Of a stretch of 64,000 nucleotides of DNA, positions 51,908 to 64,000 are shown one piece after another. Each line of letters starts with the position of its first letter. The first letter of the stretch is position 1. Where the stretch lies: positions 4,139,538 to 4,203,537 of the forward strand of contig OZ037772.1 in NCBI GenBank assembly GCA_964035545.1, in the 5' to 3' direction. A program made the position numbers and the translations under genes. Source of the DNA: Bugula neritina (lineage: Eukaryota; Bryozoa; Gymnolaemata; Cheilostomatida; Bugulidae). The notes under the pieces were generated by a model that was not told the origin of the DNA, searched no databases, and saw only the letters and a list, made by a program, of their open reading frames with translations.

Positions 51908-54900
51908 ATGGCAGAATCCAGAGTTGTGAAAAAGAGACTAAACAATTCGTATCGCTGTGGGTACTGCTCGCAGTACTTCAACAAACTTGAAGATCCCAGA
52001 ACTCTGCCCTGTCTGCATGTGTACTGCATGAGATGTTTGAAGACTGACATCGGTGGTAGGAAGGATCATATTAGATGTGCTTATTGTAGGTGAGTTACAG
52101 TACATAACACAATATATCATGTCATAGGCTTGCATATGATTATCTCACTATCATCTATGAGTTGTCTGATCTGTGTCTATGAAAAGCAAACAATACTGTA
52201 TAATGTATATTCTATGTGAACTCTGGTTACCAACTTGTGGAGTGTGTGGATATCTTTTTATTAGGTTAAAAAGATATCTGTTATGTAGATTACATCATCA
52301 GCTGTCCTTTCTTGTTGCATTGTGGTGCTGTTGGATGTCTTGGGATTGGGGTTGTCTCCTCATTATATTATTTTGTTCTCATACAGTACAAGAATTGTTA
52401 GACCAACCTTTTTCATACCATCCCCACTTTCATACATGTTTACTATTAAGTCCCCTCCCTTTCGTCAATCGGAAATTTTTATGACTGTCATAATGATAAT
52501 ATAGATAACAATGCAACATTCTTCTCTTACATTTGAATATAATATAATTATTTCTGATAATTATATTATTATGCATGTATAAAACACAGAGCAGTTCAAT
52601 TATTAATATTATGGCTGCAGCTGATGACATTGTGTCAGCTTGCTTTCAAACCTCCCACCCCAACCCCTAAACCCCAACCCCAATATTGTAATTAAAACAC
52701 ATTCATGTAGAAGTAGACTGAGATGGCAGAACTGGTTAAATGGATAAGCTAAGAGGAAGGCTTATAGATATACAGGTACATGTAACTTGCAAGGGCTCAA
52801 AGTCTTCAACAAACTGCTTGAAATTTTTGAAATCAAAATCCAGGCTCCCCCTAAAAAGCCCAAAATTCCCTCTTATAAGGGGATTCTCCCAGGTTGGGAA
52901 CCACTGTGTTGAATTGGCTTGTGTTTCTTATCCTCTTTCCTGTGATTATAAACATGTATGATGTTGTCATGACAACAGAGTTGCTGTGGCACAAAGTACA
53001 GTTTACTAGTATGTAGTGATTGTGTAGTGAGAGTGGAGTGTCTGGTTATTGTCCATGCTTATGTGTAATCTGTAAGGAGTAGAATTATATTATTTTAATA
53101 TAATGTTGAGAGAGGTACTTTTATAATGGCAGTTTGCTAAATAGCTTTAGTTCTAATGCCATAGACTCATAGCTCTGGAGTCTAGCAGCTGCTACTATTA
53201 CCACTAGCTGTTCAAAATTCGGGCTGCCAAAGCATAATAGCCATTGACAAGGTCAAGCAGTCACTGGGAAATTATTTGACTAAAGAGCAGGTCTTATGAC
53301 AATTAGTAGTCAGTCCCTTAGACAGGAATCAGTGATTCTGTGACTTATTTAGTTAAATCCAATGCTGAACTTTTGATTGGCTATTAGATAGCCATCACAA
53401 TTGTAATTGGTACAATATATTATTATGGGGTGTCAATCAGTGTGTAATATAATCTGTGAATTGAGTGTCTCCTTTAGCTTTGATGAGTTGATTACTTCTT
53501 CTACCATCAGTCAGTTGTATTAAGTGTTTTTTTGTACTGAGTCATGAATAGTGTTGAGGATTTGGGCTTATATTATGCCAACCCCCCCTCTGACTTAGAC
53601 TGAGACCCAGCCTGCTGCACATACATAGTAGTACTACACTGAAGATAGTTAACATGTGCGTATATCATCCTACCAGTAATTGATTACTAATTACAACTTA
53701 TCCTATGACTCACTCTTCTTCTGCTAGCTGCATGAGATAGGCAACACTCACACGTGACACGAACTCACGGTGCGCTAGCTCTTGACACATTGCCAAGGAT
53801 GATGAAATGACAGTTTCGCGCCACTCCTAGCAGTTAGAGTGGCAGGGAATAGTTGTAGTATGTTGTAGTATTGGCTCCTCAGAATTCACTCCTCAGTAAT
53901 TAGTTGCAACATGCACTAGTAATAAACTTGCAACAGTAGTGAATAATTATTGACAATATGGCCTCCACTCAGTAGTTAACTAGTAATTTGTCTTGTCATT
54001 TTACAATACAAGTTACAGTTGAGTCTATTTGTTGAGTAGCAGTTCTTTGTCAGGAGTGACTATTTTCCAGCATATTAAGTACATAATATAGTCAAGTGTG
54101 TTTGTGTGATAGCCTGTGGTCTATATAATGAATGTCTGTTGATGAGTGATGAGTATTTATTTGAGTATTTGTCAAGGACATAGCTGTGTGTGTGTGGATG
54201 GAGTATTTCATTACTTGAGATATACTAAACACAGCTAACACAGGTAACATACTGATTGCTATATGTTGTAGAAAAGATCACTATGACATCACGGATCCCA
54301 CAACACTACCAGTAGCTCAGCATGGAGACCCCTTAGAATACAAGTCTCCACCCAAACCTGCACCCATTCCCTGCGATGTGTGTAAAGGTGGAACACAAGC
54401 TGCTGTGTTTTGTCTTGAGAGTCTAAAGAAATTATGTCAGCAGCATCAAGAAGTGAGTCTTTCTTATATAATTTCTCAAGATTAGTTACTAAACCAGTTC
54501 TGGTTTGTATGTAGAATATTATTGAAAAGAAATGTTGAGTCTGTGTGACTTTTTATACTAAACACAGAGTTTCACAGTGCAGTGAGTCAACTATGACAGA
54601 CTTGTTGGTGAAAATACAACCAACTAAACTGTTGACCTTTATTATACAGAATCACAGAGAGCTGATGGGAGATAGACATCAGTTTATTGACATTGAGGTC
54701 TACAGAGCTTCTCCCCAAAGATATACTATAACTGAATGTGAACATCATAAAGAGGAACAGCTGACAGAAGTTTGTTCCAAGTGTCACCAGATATTCTGTA
54801 TGAGATGTGATATGAGGACTGGCTGTAAGGATAAGACAGGTATTTACTTGCTGTTTCTATTTCTGTAGAGAGAAACTGAGAAATATTACAAGAACCTGTT

Positions 54901-57900
54901 ATTTATTATTTTATTATTAAAGTGAGTTATGTAACAGTAAAAGAGGAAGTCAATTTGTCAGCATTAAGGTTTGTGTGAGACAGAAGTGGATAGTGCAGGA
55001 GTTTATATTCTCACTGTTATGTTGAATATTTAGTATATTTCATCCTTCAAGTGTTTGTTTCCTTGATAAGATGGTATAGGCGTAGCTTTAACTCAGTTGT
55101 GTCCCACCTTCTTCATACCATTCCACATTGAACTATAATCCATAGGGTTATAGTTTCAGTTCAGTGCCATTCCATCTTTTATAAATGTTTTCTTTTGAGT
55201 TTCCGCCTCTTTGATAAAATTGTAATTTCATTTATAAAGAAAATCTTGGACAGGTTGTTTTCCTAATAATTCATTGAGTGTAGAAAAGGCCAGTGTGTTT
55301 GACATGGACCAGTGTCTGCCGCAACTTCAGTTCAGCTTTGAAAGCAGTGAGTTGATAATTAATTCAGTGTCTGCTGGAGAAGGTTGAGCTACAATCAACT
55401 CAGATAGCAATACTTGAGACAGATTCCAACTGTTTAGTAATTACATAGTATGTGTATAGTGATACATCATCAACCTGTAGTTACAGGTAGTAGGTATAGA
55501 ATAAGTACATATTGTATCTAAAAATGCTTTTATGAATAGTGTGATTTTATGTATACAGAGGAGACAGTAGCATCCCATGACTTGGCATCTTTGAGTGATT
55601 TGTCTTGTGAGTTACGAGAAAGTCTGACTGGTGGAATAGAGACTCTGTCTGAGAAAGTTGCAGAGTTGAATGACATCTCAAAGGATGCCTGGAAAGAACT
55701 GAGTAAAATAGAAGATGAAGTGAAGAAGATGGTTGCCAGAGTAAACGCTGTTGCTGACGCTCAGGTATGCTGACATGGTCATGTCATCTAATGTATTTCT
55801 GTTTGTCTGAAATTGGATTTTGCATGTGTTCTGTGAGTTGTAATCAGAAATGAATTTCATTTGCCACTAGAATTAACTGGCCATTAAAGTACTATCATTC
55901 TGTGTACAAGTAGCAGTAGCCATTCATCACATGTTACTCAGTGCAGAGGAACCTGTCAATACAGATGACTCACTCATCCTTCTGCAACTGTCAATCACTC
56001 ACACAGAAAGGTTGGCTGTGTGAGTGATTGACAGGTGTCAGGAGGAGGAGACTAGTCACGTGATGTACTAGCTCTCTGCTGTGTATAGAGTGTCACGTGA
56101 CTGAGTCATTGTCCACTCAGTGGGTGATCTGTCACTTTCATTTCAAGTGCAGAGGTTGTGAGGTGCAGATGTGGTTACACTGTGTTACTATTTATTAGAT
56201 AGAAGAGATTAGAAAGAGAGCCACAAACCTGCACACAGATAGTGGATAATTATAGAATAGAGCTGGCCTTGAGTAAGACAATGGGCAGACAGTCTCTGCT
56301 GGACACAGTACAACATGCAGTTGATAAGTTCAATGATGCAGGGATTGTGAGAGACTACAAAGAGATGAGTGAAAAGATGGAAAAGGCTACAGATATTGGT
56401 GTAATAGAGAAGTGTGTACTTCCAGACAGCATCTTGGTACCAACGTGTAGGTGGAGTCTATAAATAGTAACACTAACTATAAATAACTTTCTGCTTGTAA
56501 TTAGTTGAATTGTTTTCACTGAATATTTTAATAGTAGAATAAGTAGATAGAGTTTATTTATTAGAGAATTAAGTTTTGTTCTGCTCTCACATTATGAGAC
56601 ATTTCTGCAGTGTTTCAGAGTTTATGATGTATAAGTGAGCTGCTAAACTGTGTTATGCTGACTACCTGCTGTCAGTATTGACAAGATATTCTCACTTAGA
56701 CCTGTGCATCACGTAGCAACTTGTAGTAACTACAGACTGCTTGTATTTAAAACATCTTTTCATTTTAGGTTTGAAAAGCTGTTCCCACCTCCTCAGGTGA
56801 TGAGATTCTCAAGTTATAGAATTGTTATTTTGTTGTTGCAGACAGTGAAGACAGTCTGGGACTGAAGCTGCTGCAGCCACCAGCTTCTCTACAGTCTGAT
56901 GGACTTCCTGTACGTGGCTGGTGTTTCACAGTAAACATCTCAGCTGATGGACATTTGATGTGTGGGACACCAGGAGGTGTAGAAGTAATAAATAGACACA
57001 CTCTGAATACTATCAGCTCAGTGAAACACACCAACACTACAGGGTGGAGGGAGATAATCCAACCTGAAGGGGTGATGGTTGGCAGCTGGCATAACAAGAA
57101 GAAGAAAACAGTTGACGTCTCACTTCTTGATCCGAACTCCTTTGAGAAGACTCGCTCCCTCTACAGGCAGTCAGTAGATGTACCCTACACTTACTATAGA
57201 ATAGCTCAGCACGACTCACTGCTCTGTATTGTAGACACGAGTGAGAAACAGCTGGTAGTATGTAACCTGGTTGACAATAAAATACAGAAGTTCCCACTTC
57301 CTGAGATGAAGTACCCTTGGCCTGTATGCATCCTCCCAGACTCAACTCTCCTCATAGGTGGTAAAGTGAGAAGATTTAAAGTGGAGAACACAACTCTCAC
57401 TCTAATGTGGGAGTTTCCTCACATCTCAGAACCAACTGGTATTTCCTTTGATCCAACATCTGAACTGATTCACATCTGTACACTGGAAGGACCTCTCCTC
57501 ATCCTCTCACTTGAAGGTAAATACTCTGTTTATTATACTAAGTTTAGTTATTTTATATATAATTATGTTGTAGTAAATAATATATTTTAAAAATTACCAG
57601 TAAACAACTTCCACTCATGAGATATATTATGATATTGTTAGTATTTATCAAGTCACTGATGTTATTTTTAGCTAAAAGTTATGTAATAAAGACTGTAACA
57701 TGCTGATAGTAGATGTTTTATTCTTCATCACATGACTTGTAGCTAATAATAATATTAGTGAATAATACTGTCTCCCTGCAATAAGTTTATTTCCAGCTGC
57801 TGTAACATGCAGGATGTAAGCACAGGTAAAAGTGTATATTATATTGTATAGGTTTAAGTTGTACTCTGTGTAGTGTGCAGTGAGCTCTTAGTAAACTCTC

Positions 57901-58654
57901 TATTCAGTCTTCCTTTCCAAGGGTTCACCTGGTAGTGTAGAGGATAGGGACTCCACACTGCTGAGTGAGTTGGTGCTGCAAGGGGTTCAAACCCACCTAT
58001 CAGCATGTCTAGTTAGTATACTATGCAAGTGTTTTACACTAATTTAAGAGGTGCTCAGTCTAACAACTGTACAGATTGCCAGCTACACATGAGTTTTGAG
58101 TTGTAGTTTGACTTCAGTCTAGTGCTGCTGTTGTTTTGGTCATCAGATAATTTAAATATAAATAATTTGATACTTTTTGACTGCCATTACTGAGACTATG
58201 TAATTTGATGGTGGCTGGTAGAGCAGTGTTTTCTGGTGGGACTCAGGTGGCTGTGGTTGGTTCTTGTCAAGTATTTAATATGTGATAATGTTGGAGTAGC
58301 TGCAGTGGTATTAGAAGTAGACATGTGGGTGTGTTCTTGTTAAGAGCCACAGGCTAAGTTTGTGGGTCAAGGTCAATACAGTTGTATAAGGAGGCACTAT
58401 TTTCTGCTGTTTAAATATTTACTTCATGCATATAACCTGCTTAGTTCCATCTTTAAAGGCAGTCTGTCTGTTTCTCTCAATACACCAACTGATACAATAT
58501 GATGCTATTGTTTACAGGTCAACTGGTGCTTACTGTTCCCAGAGAAAGTCTTGGTGTGAGTAGCAGGGTGTGGGACATTGCTGTGTATAACAGAGACACA
58601 GTGTTTCTAGCATGTCAAGATGGTGGACTTAGGAGATACACAATAAAATACTAA
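51908..58654 (+). CDS. TRIM-like RING/B-box/coiled-coil protein with C-terminal propeller-like domain (604 aa)
   Basis: Seven exons: 51908-52089, 54272-54452, 54650-54839, 55559-55764, 56203-56446, 56842-57516 and 58518-58654. All introns are GT-AG, phases match, and the total of 1815 nt is divisible by three. Residues 17-60 form a C3HC4 RING (C17, C20, C35, H37, C40, C43, C57, C60), expected to act as an E3 ubiquitin ligase. A first B-box-like cluster lies at 95-119 and a second at 151-175. Exons 4-5 encode a helical, coiled-coil region. Exons 6-7 encode repeated beta-rich strands (GWCFTVNISADGHLMCG, VWDIAVYNRDTVFLAC) as in NHL or related propellers. The ATG at 51908 follows an acceptor-like CTTTTACAG, so a 5' non-coding exon may exist. 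A polyadenylation signal AATAAA is at 58832-58837. The substrate is unknown. Confidence 0.85.
55976..56049 (+). other. Long perfect hairpin in a TRIM-gene intron
   Basis: CTGTCAATCACTCACACAG (55988-56006) pairs perfectly with 56016-56034 over 19 bp around a 9-nt loop. Outside a small internal loop, about eight further pairs follow (TCCTTCTG with CAGGAGGA). A second inverted pair, AGTCACGTGA (56054-56063) and TCACGTGACT (56093-56102), adjoins it. It could be a small-RNA precursor or a tiny MITE. Confidence 0.6.
57922..58010 (+). repeat. tRNA-like SINE candidate
   Basis: An A-box-like TGGTAGTGTAGAGG and a B-box-like GGTTCAAACCC at tRNA spacing, within the last intron of the TRIM-like gene. Pairing is too poor for a working tRNA. 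Confidence 0.4.
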
Positions 58655-58861
58655 ACTTATCAACTACAGTTTACTAATAATCAGCTCAGTGAGGTACTGA
58701 GAGATAAACTGGATAATATTTGTCATCAACATAGTTGGATTCATTACAATTCATCATTACACACACTCTGTATTTATAGTTAGATATGAGATGTTTTACT
58801 GTATCAAATATATGTTGCCATTTTACTATCTAATAAAGTTTATTTGCTAGTGAAAATATAG

Positions 58862-61645
58862 TCTGTTTTCATGCCTCATTAGCTTTAGTTCAAGTTGAGT
58901 TCGCTTACTAAAAAATAATCTTTACTGGAGCAGTAACTGTAAATGACTTGTCTGTGGGAGAATTTATTCACTGAATTGACATGCAGGTGCAAGTAACTCC
59001 AACATGACTAAGTAAATTTATTCCAACCATTCACATTGTTATACATTCCATTGCTGTGCAAACAATAGCATTGAGTAGCCAATCAAATTGTTTCTTGTCA
59101 TGCAATCAGGAATCTGGTAAATAATATATAAGACAATCAACTAGATATAAACACTGTTTTACTCTACACATAAGCTCTCTGTGATGTAGCTGCTTTGTGA
59201 AATGTGTGTAATTTGATGAGTTTAGTTCAATTGGTTGCAGTTTAATTATGACATGTTCACCATTATGTAATATTAGAGGACAACTCCTATCCAGTGTGCA
59301 GTGGTAGTATACTATTAGTCAAAGGGAGTGCTCAGTATAATATAAATAGCTGACCTCTCCTACACCAACACTCCTGAACACCAGGTAGACGACAAGAACT
59401 CTTGAACACCACTCAGGTTAAGGGACTCCACCCACCCAGGCACCCCTGAATACCATCCAAAGCAGACGTGTTATGGATCATAGTCTTAACTCCTCACAGA
59501 CTAAGACAGGAGCTGGAGTCATCCTCACAGCCAAGCAACCCATGCCAATATACCAACCCTAGCCGACCTGAATACTACAACTTATATATTATAGTATTCG
59601 GAATAACTCCAAAGTAGCATATTTCTGTTAAAATAACATTAATAATAAACAGATAAATTATATATTTACTGATTCAATCACTATTTGAGTTTTCAAATTG
59701 AAATTCAATAAGAGACATCAGCAAGTAATAATCATATGTTATGTAATAATACATGCCACAAAAAAGCATCATTATAAAATTTAACAAAATGTATTAGCAG
59801 TTATCTATACTGAGATTATAATGTAATAATAATGTTGTATAAAGTACTAAACTATCAACCCCTCTCTCATATTATTATTTAACGTTTGACCTACAAACAA
59901 TGATTTCTTGTTGCTATACTGTCTGTTGTCTAGTTGGCTCACAGAAACAGTTTCAATCTAACAAATGAGTAACAATGTAGTGTTGATACAAATCAGAGAA
60001 TCTAAGCTCAACAATAAAACATAAGAAATAAATATCCTCAATATCCTAAGGAATATTCCAGAGAACACTGCAGGCTAAGCTAAGATATTTTACAACTACA
60101 TGCAGTTGACATATCTACATGAATTGTGGACCATTTTGGTGCTTCTGTGTGCACAGACAAGTTGTAATGACTCTAACAGAAACTTTCTCAGTAGGTTTCA
60201 GTCCATCTTGAATATAGTACAGCTTGTTGTCATTTGGCCTCAATAGTATTGATGATACACTACCTTGTTTGACCTCAATAGTGTTGATGGTACACTACCT
60301 AGTTTGGCCTCAACAGTATTGATGGTAGACTACCTTGTTTGGCCTCAATAGTATTGATGGTACACTACCTTGTTTGGCCTCAACAGTATTGATGGTAGAC
60401 TACCTTGTTTGGCCTCAATAGTATTGATGGTACACTACCTTGTTTGGCCTCAATATTTTTGATGGTACACTACCTAGTTTGGCCTCAATAGTATTGATGG
60501 TACACTACCTTGTTTGGCCTCAATATTATTGATGGTACACTACCTAGTTTGGCCTCAACAGCATTATTGGTACACTACCTTGTTTGGCCTCATTAGTCTC
60601 GCTAATATAAAATTAACAGCACAACTTGCAAGATTTAACTAATTTAACTTGGTTCATGTTATGATGTTAATATGTTGACATTTATAACCTCTGATATATT
60701 TCTATGTTTATAACCTATCAATATGCTCTGATCTACAGTCTTTATTGCCATTCAAGGTGTTCCTCCTCACTGCTGGTCAACCCCATTAACCCTCAACTTA
60801 CTGTCTACATAGAAAACTGTCTGCTTTCCCTCCATGGTGTAATATACGGTCCTACTTACTCGACAGTCTGTGTAAGAGTCCCCTCGTGCAGTCTTTACTT
60901 TTACTTTCACTCTCACAATAGCCAATATCCAAGCCGTACAAGCTGGTGGGAAATCCGAATGCTTGTAAGGCAGTTAGCCAATCACCTCAGGTTAGCTTGT
61001 AGCTTATCTGCTAAAGACTATAAACCGCATTATATTCCACATGGCACATAGCTCATACAATGTGTATATTTGCTTTTGCACACTCATTACATAAAACACC
61101 AGCCATTGTGTTAAAAGTAGAGTTTTGTTGTATAGTCTCACATATTGGAACATGGCCAGTTGAAACTTAATATTTTTAGTTTCTGAGGCTTTTGTTAAGC
61201 TATTGCTGGAGAAAATTGCTAAGAATTTACTGCAGTGAATCTTTTTATATACATTACTTATGAAATGCATTACTGTGGAATAGTTGATCTACTCTGTATC
61301 ATGTAAACTAACTTACACACAAGTTATATACAGCTACTACTTGATAAGGAAGTAATAGACTTACACTAACAGAGTTATTGACATGAAAAAGTAAAAATAT
61401 TTAAATTGTGATGACTAAGTAAGTGGATGAGTCATAAACCAGTCAAAAAATAATTTCTACAAACAAACTTTATTGAGTGAATGTGACTACAGAGTCTTGA
61501 CAGCATAGCAGAGTAAATATGTTACATAATCATTACTAATCAACATCAAATACTGCATATAAGCAGTGCAAGTTCTGTGGAATATATAATATTATACTGT
61601 GAGTAGAACACAATATATTATATTTGACATGTACTATTGATGACC
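58862..61645. other. Non-coding DNA with a 35-bp minisatellite
   Basis: About ten units of TTTGGCCTCAATAGTATTGA type (35 bp) occupy 60230-60595. A 115-codon frame at 60704-61051 resembles nothing I know. No gene is supported. Confidence 0.55.
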
Positions 61646-62418
61646 TCACTGAGCTGATTATTAGTAAACTGTAGCTGATAAGTTCAGTATTTTATTGTGT
61701 ATCTCCTCAGTCCATCTCCACATGCTAGAAACACTGTGTCTCTGTTATACACAGCAATGTCCCACACCAAGTCACTAACACCAAGACTTTCTTTGGGAAT
61801 TGTTACCATCAGTTCACCTTTAAAAAATATAATGTCAGATTGAATCAGTTTGAGACAAACAGACAGACTACAGTGACATCACAACAGCTGACACCACTAC
61901 AAGCAAGTTTCTACTTTCCAGTATAATATAGTAACTGAAATATATTCGATAATAATACAATAAATTTCAAATATATTTCTCACTCAGAAAGACTTCCTTT
62001 AAAGATGCAACTAAGCCGATTATGATGAAGATAATAAAGTTCTACCAGTCAGTATTGAATAATTCACTGATCTGCTCTACTGTTTACTTCATAATAAATG
62101 ACAACATGGAGAGACTCAACATAGAAATTTACCTCCTCAGCAAGAAGAAGATATATAATATAAGTATTACATACATGAAGTAAATATTCTAACAGAAAAT
62201 AGTGTCTCATTATACAACTGTATTGACCTTGACCCACAAACTTAGCCTGTGGCTCTTATATAGAACACACCCACATGTCTACTTCTAATAATACTGCTAC
62301 TGCAGCTACTCCAACATTATCACATATTAAATACTTAACAAGAACCAACCACGGCCACCTGAGTCCCACCAGCAAACACTGCGCTACCAGCCACCATCAA
62401 ATTACACTAGTCTCAGCA
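61646..62418 (-). pseudogene. Inverted duplicate of the TRIM-like gene's last intron and exon
   Basis: The exon at complement(61684..61817) is a near copy of 58518-58654, one codon shorter, with an acceptor TTTAAAG|GT and TGA instead of TAA as stop. Its 3' flank matches the original 3' UTR for about 40 bp. Upstream, complement(62222..62418) matches the intron 58185-58380. The exon that should precede it is absent from the expected position, where satellite arrays and a tRNA-synthetase exon stand instead. So the copy is truncated. Confidence 0.8.
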
Positions 62419-62419
62419 A

Positions 62420-62878
62420 TAATTACATAACATAAGATATATTACATGGTATAAGACATATTACATAATATAAGATATATTACATGATATAAGATATATT
62501 ACACAATATAAGATATATTACATAATATAAGATATATTACATAATATAAGATATATTACATAATATAAGATATATTACACAATATAAGATATATTACATA
62601 ATATAAGATATAATACATAGTATGAGATATATTACATAATATAAGATATATTACATAATATCAGATATATTACATGATATAAGATATATTGCATAATATA
62701 AGATATAACACATGATATAATATATATTACATAATATAATATATATTACATAATATAAGATTTATTACATCATATAAGTGATATTACATGATATAAGATA
62801 TATTACATAATATAAGATATATTACATAATATCAGATATATTACATAATATAAGATATATTACATAATATTTATATAC
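62420..62878. repeat. 19-bp AT satellite (ATAAGATATATTACATAAT)
   Basis: About 24 units, fairly homogeneous, directly beside the truncated TRIM duplicate. Confidence 0.88.
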
Positions 62879-63104
62879 TCTTTCTATAATGTATAATCTT
62901 GCATACACATACAGCCATTAAAACCTCTTGCCATTTAGTTTAAGTTTATCAATTTAGACACAAAATGCATTTGATCTTCAGTCCCATGACTGTCAAAACA
63001 ACACATTTCACATTCATTGGTTATACAAGAGATTGTTTTCCTCAATAATGGCAGCGTTACTCTAAATTGAAAAAAAAACTATAAAGTTATCAGCTAATTA
63101 AACA

Positions 63105-63736
63105 GGGTCATCTAAAGCGTATAGATATAGAATAAGTATATTGAATAGAGTCATCTAAATGGTATAGATATAGAATAAGTTGATTGAATAGAGTCATCTA
63201 AAGCGTATAGATATAGAATAAGTATATTGAATAGAGTCATCTAAAGGGTATAGATATAGAATAAGTATATTGAATAGAGTCATCTAAAGGGTATAGATAT
63301 AGAATAAGTATATTGAATAGAATCATCTAAAGGGTATAGATATAGAATAAGTATATTGAATAGAGTCATCTAAAGGGTATAGATATAGAATAAGTATATT
63401 GAATAGAATCATCTAAAGGGTATAGATATAGAATAAGTATATTGAATAGAGTCATCTAAAGGGTATAGATATAGAATAAGTATATTGAATAGAATCATCT
63501 AAAGGGTATAGATATAGAATAAGTATATTGAATAGAATCATCTAAAGGGTATAGATATAGAATAAGTATATTGAATAGAATCATCTAAAGGGCATAGATA
63601 TAGAATAAGTATATTGAATAGAGTCATCTAAAGGGTATAGATATAGAATAAGTTAATTGAATAGAGTCATCTAAAGGGTATAAATATAGAATAAGTATAT
63701 TGAATAGAGTCATCTAAAGGGTATAGATATAGAATG
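63105..63736. repeat. 43-bp minisatellite
   Basis: About 14-15 units of GAGTCATCTAAAGGGTATAG type, 43 bp each, very homogeneous. It ends about 50 bp from the valyl-tRNA synthetase exon, in what would be its downstream intron. Confidence 0.9.
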
Positions 63737-63788
63737 GTAACCACAGACATCAGAAGAAGCAGAAGACACTTTCTACCACCAGACGTAC

Positions 63789-63985
63789 CTCTTTGAAGGG
63801 AAGCTCCCCGAGTAGGAATTGTCCCATCATGACCATGCGGGCCACCCAGAAGAAGAGGATATCCAGTCCAGTCTCTAGCAGAGTACCCGGGTAGTAGGCT
63901 TGCAGGTCGGGGGTGTTATCTGGCCACCCCATAGTCTAGAAAGGAAATATTCCGGAACTAAACCAAGTGTCCAGCACATTTTCAT
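63789..63985 (-). pseudogene. VARS: Valyl-tRNA synthetase exon with in-frame stop (fragment)
   Basis: On the minus strand, after an acceptor TTATACAG, the frame reads ENVLDTWFSSGIFPF, then a stop (TAG, complement of 63936-63938). It continues [20 protein letters not shown] and [18 protein letters not shown], ending FKEG-like at GAG|GTACGT. This is the very conserved class-I catalytic region of ValRS between the editing domain and the KMSKS loop. The stop replaces the Ser normally found in PFS (TCG to TAG). No exon for the KMSKS part is found downstream within the window. It may be a truncated pseudogene, though a read error at one base cannot be excluded; the upstream part lies beyond the window. 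Confidence 0.75.
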
Positions 63986-64000
63986 CTGTATAAAAGGCAG

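Noticed and set aside
53745-53850. Promoter-like, CpG-richer patch in the first TRIM intron
   Set aside because: Only short palindromes (CCACTC/GAGTGG); no further support for a promoter or exon.
60704-61051. 115-codon plus-strand frame
   Set aside because: No recognisable domain, unlikely composition, and flanked by AT-rich non-coding DNA.
62420-63736. CRISPR-like arrays of regular repeats
   Set aside because: Contiguous tandem satellites without unique spacers in a eukaryotic genome.

Overview
The window is eukaryotic and metazoan. It has spliced genes with GT-AG introns, a fibrillar-collagen C-propeptide, a RING/B-box/coiled-coil (TRIM-type) gene, and an AT-rich background full of minisatellites and recent retrotransposons. 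An early-branching invertebrate such as a sponge would fit, but nothing here fixes the species. About half of the window is mobile DNA.

Layout. (1) 1286-16552 is a nested stack. A Ty3/gypsy element with an intact 1320-codon gag-pol frame lies on the minus strand. Its 5' LTR is split twice: by a 5.2-kb DNA transposon (TA duplication, CACAG inverted ends) and by a second, plus-strand gypsy element. Removing both restores a 189-bp LTR identical to the 3' LTR, flanked by the 5-bp duplication ATGGC. (2) 17171-24674 (minus) and 41690-48110 (plus) are two further gypsy elements of the same family as the one at 11162-16526. (3) 25428-27837 holds exons of an NRF-domain (nose-resistant-to-fluoxetine type) gene. 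(4) 28885-33844 is another gypsy lineage, with three in-frame stops. (5) 33923-40327 is a decayed fibrillar collagen gene whose introns carry a hAT-type MITE and several minisatellites. (6) 41006-41336 is a Penelope-like GIY-YIG fragment. (7) 51908-58654 is a complete seven-exon TRIM-like gene of 604 residues; its last exon is repeated in inverted orientation at 61684-61817. (8) The right edge holds a valyl-tRNA synthetase exon broken by a stop codon.

Most interesting is the three-member gypsy family (elements A 11162-16526, B 17171-24674, C 41690-48110). Beyond gag and pol, each carries a third gene. I infer that it is spliced: a 25-nt ATG exon just after the pol stop, a phase-1 GT-AG intron of 265-317 nt, and a second exon encoding a C2H2 finger, a second Cys/His cluster, a Pro/Ser/Arg-rich linker and a C-terminal coiled coil. 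The predicted proteins are 263, 270 and 275 residues. No signal peptide or membrane segment is visible, so this is not a recognisable env. The family also shares a conserved Cys/His tail at the end of Pol and a hairpin directly before the polypurine tract. Two members share a -1 frameshift signal (GTTAAAC plus a GC-rich hairpin). A and C have complementary deletions: A lacks RT/RNase H and the integrase core, C lacks nucleocapsid and protease. Yet each has near-identical LTRs, so both probably moved recently using proteins supplied in trans.

Limits: splicing, frameshifting and family assignments are read by eye. No database, structure or expression evidence was used.
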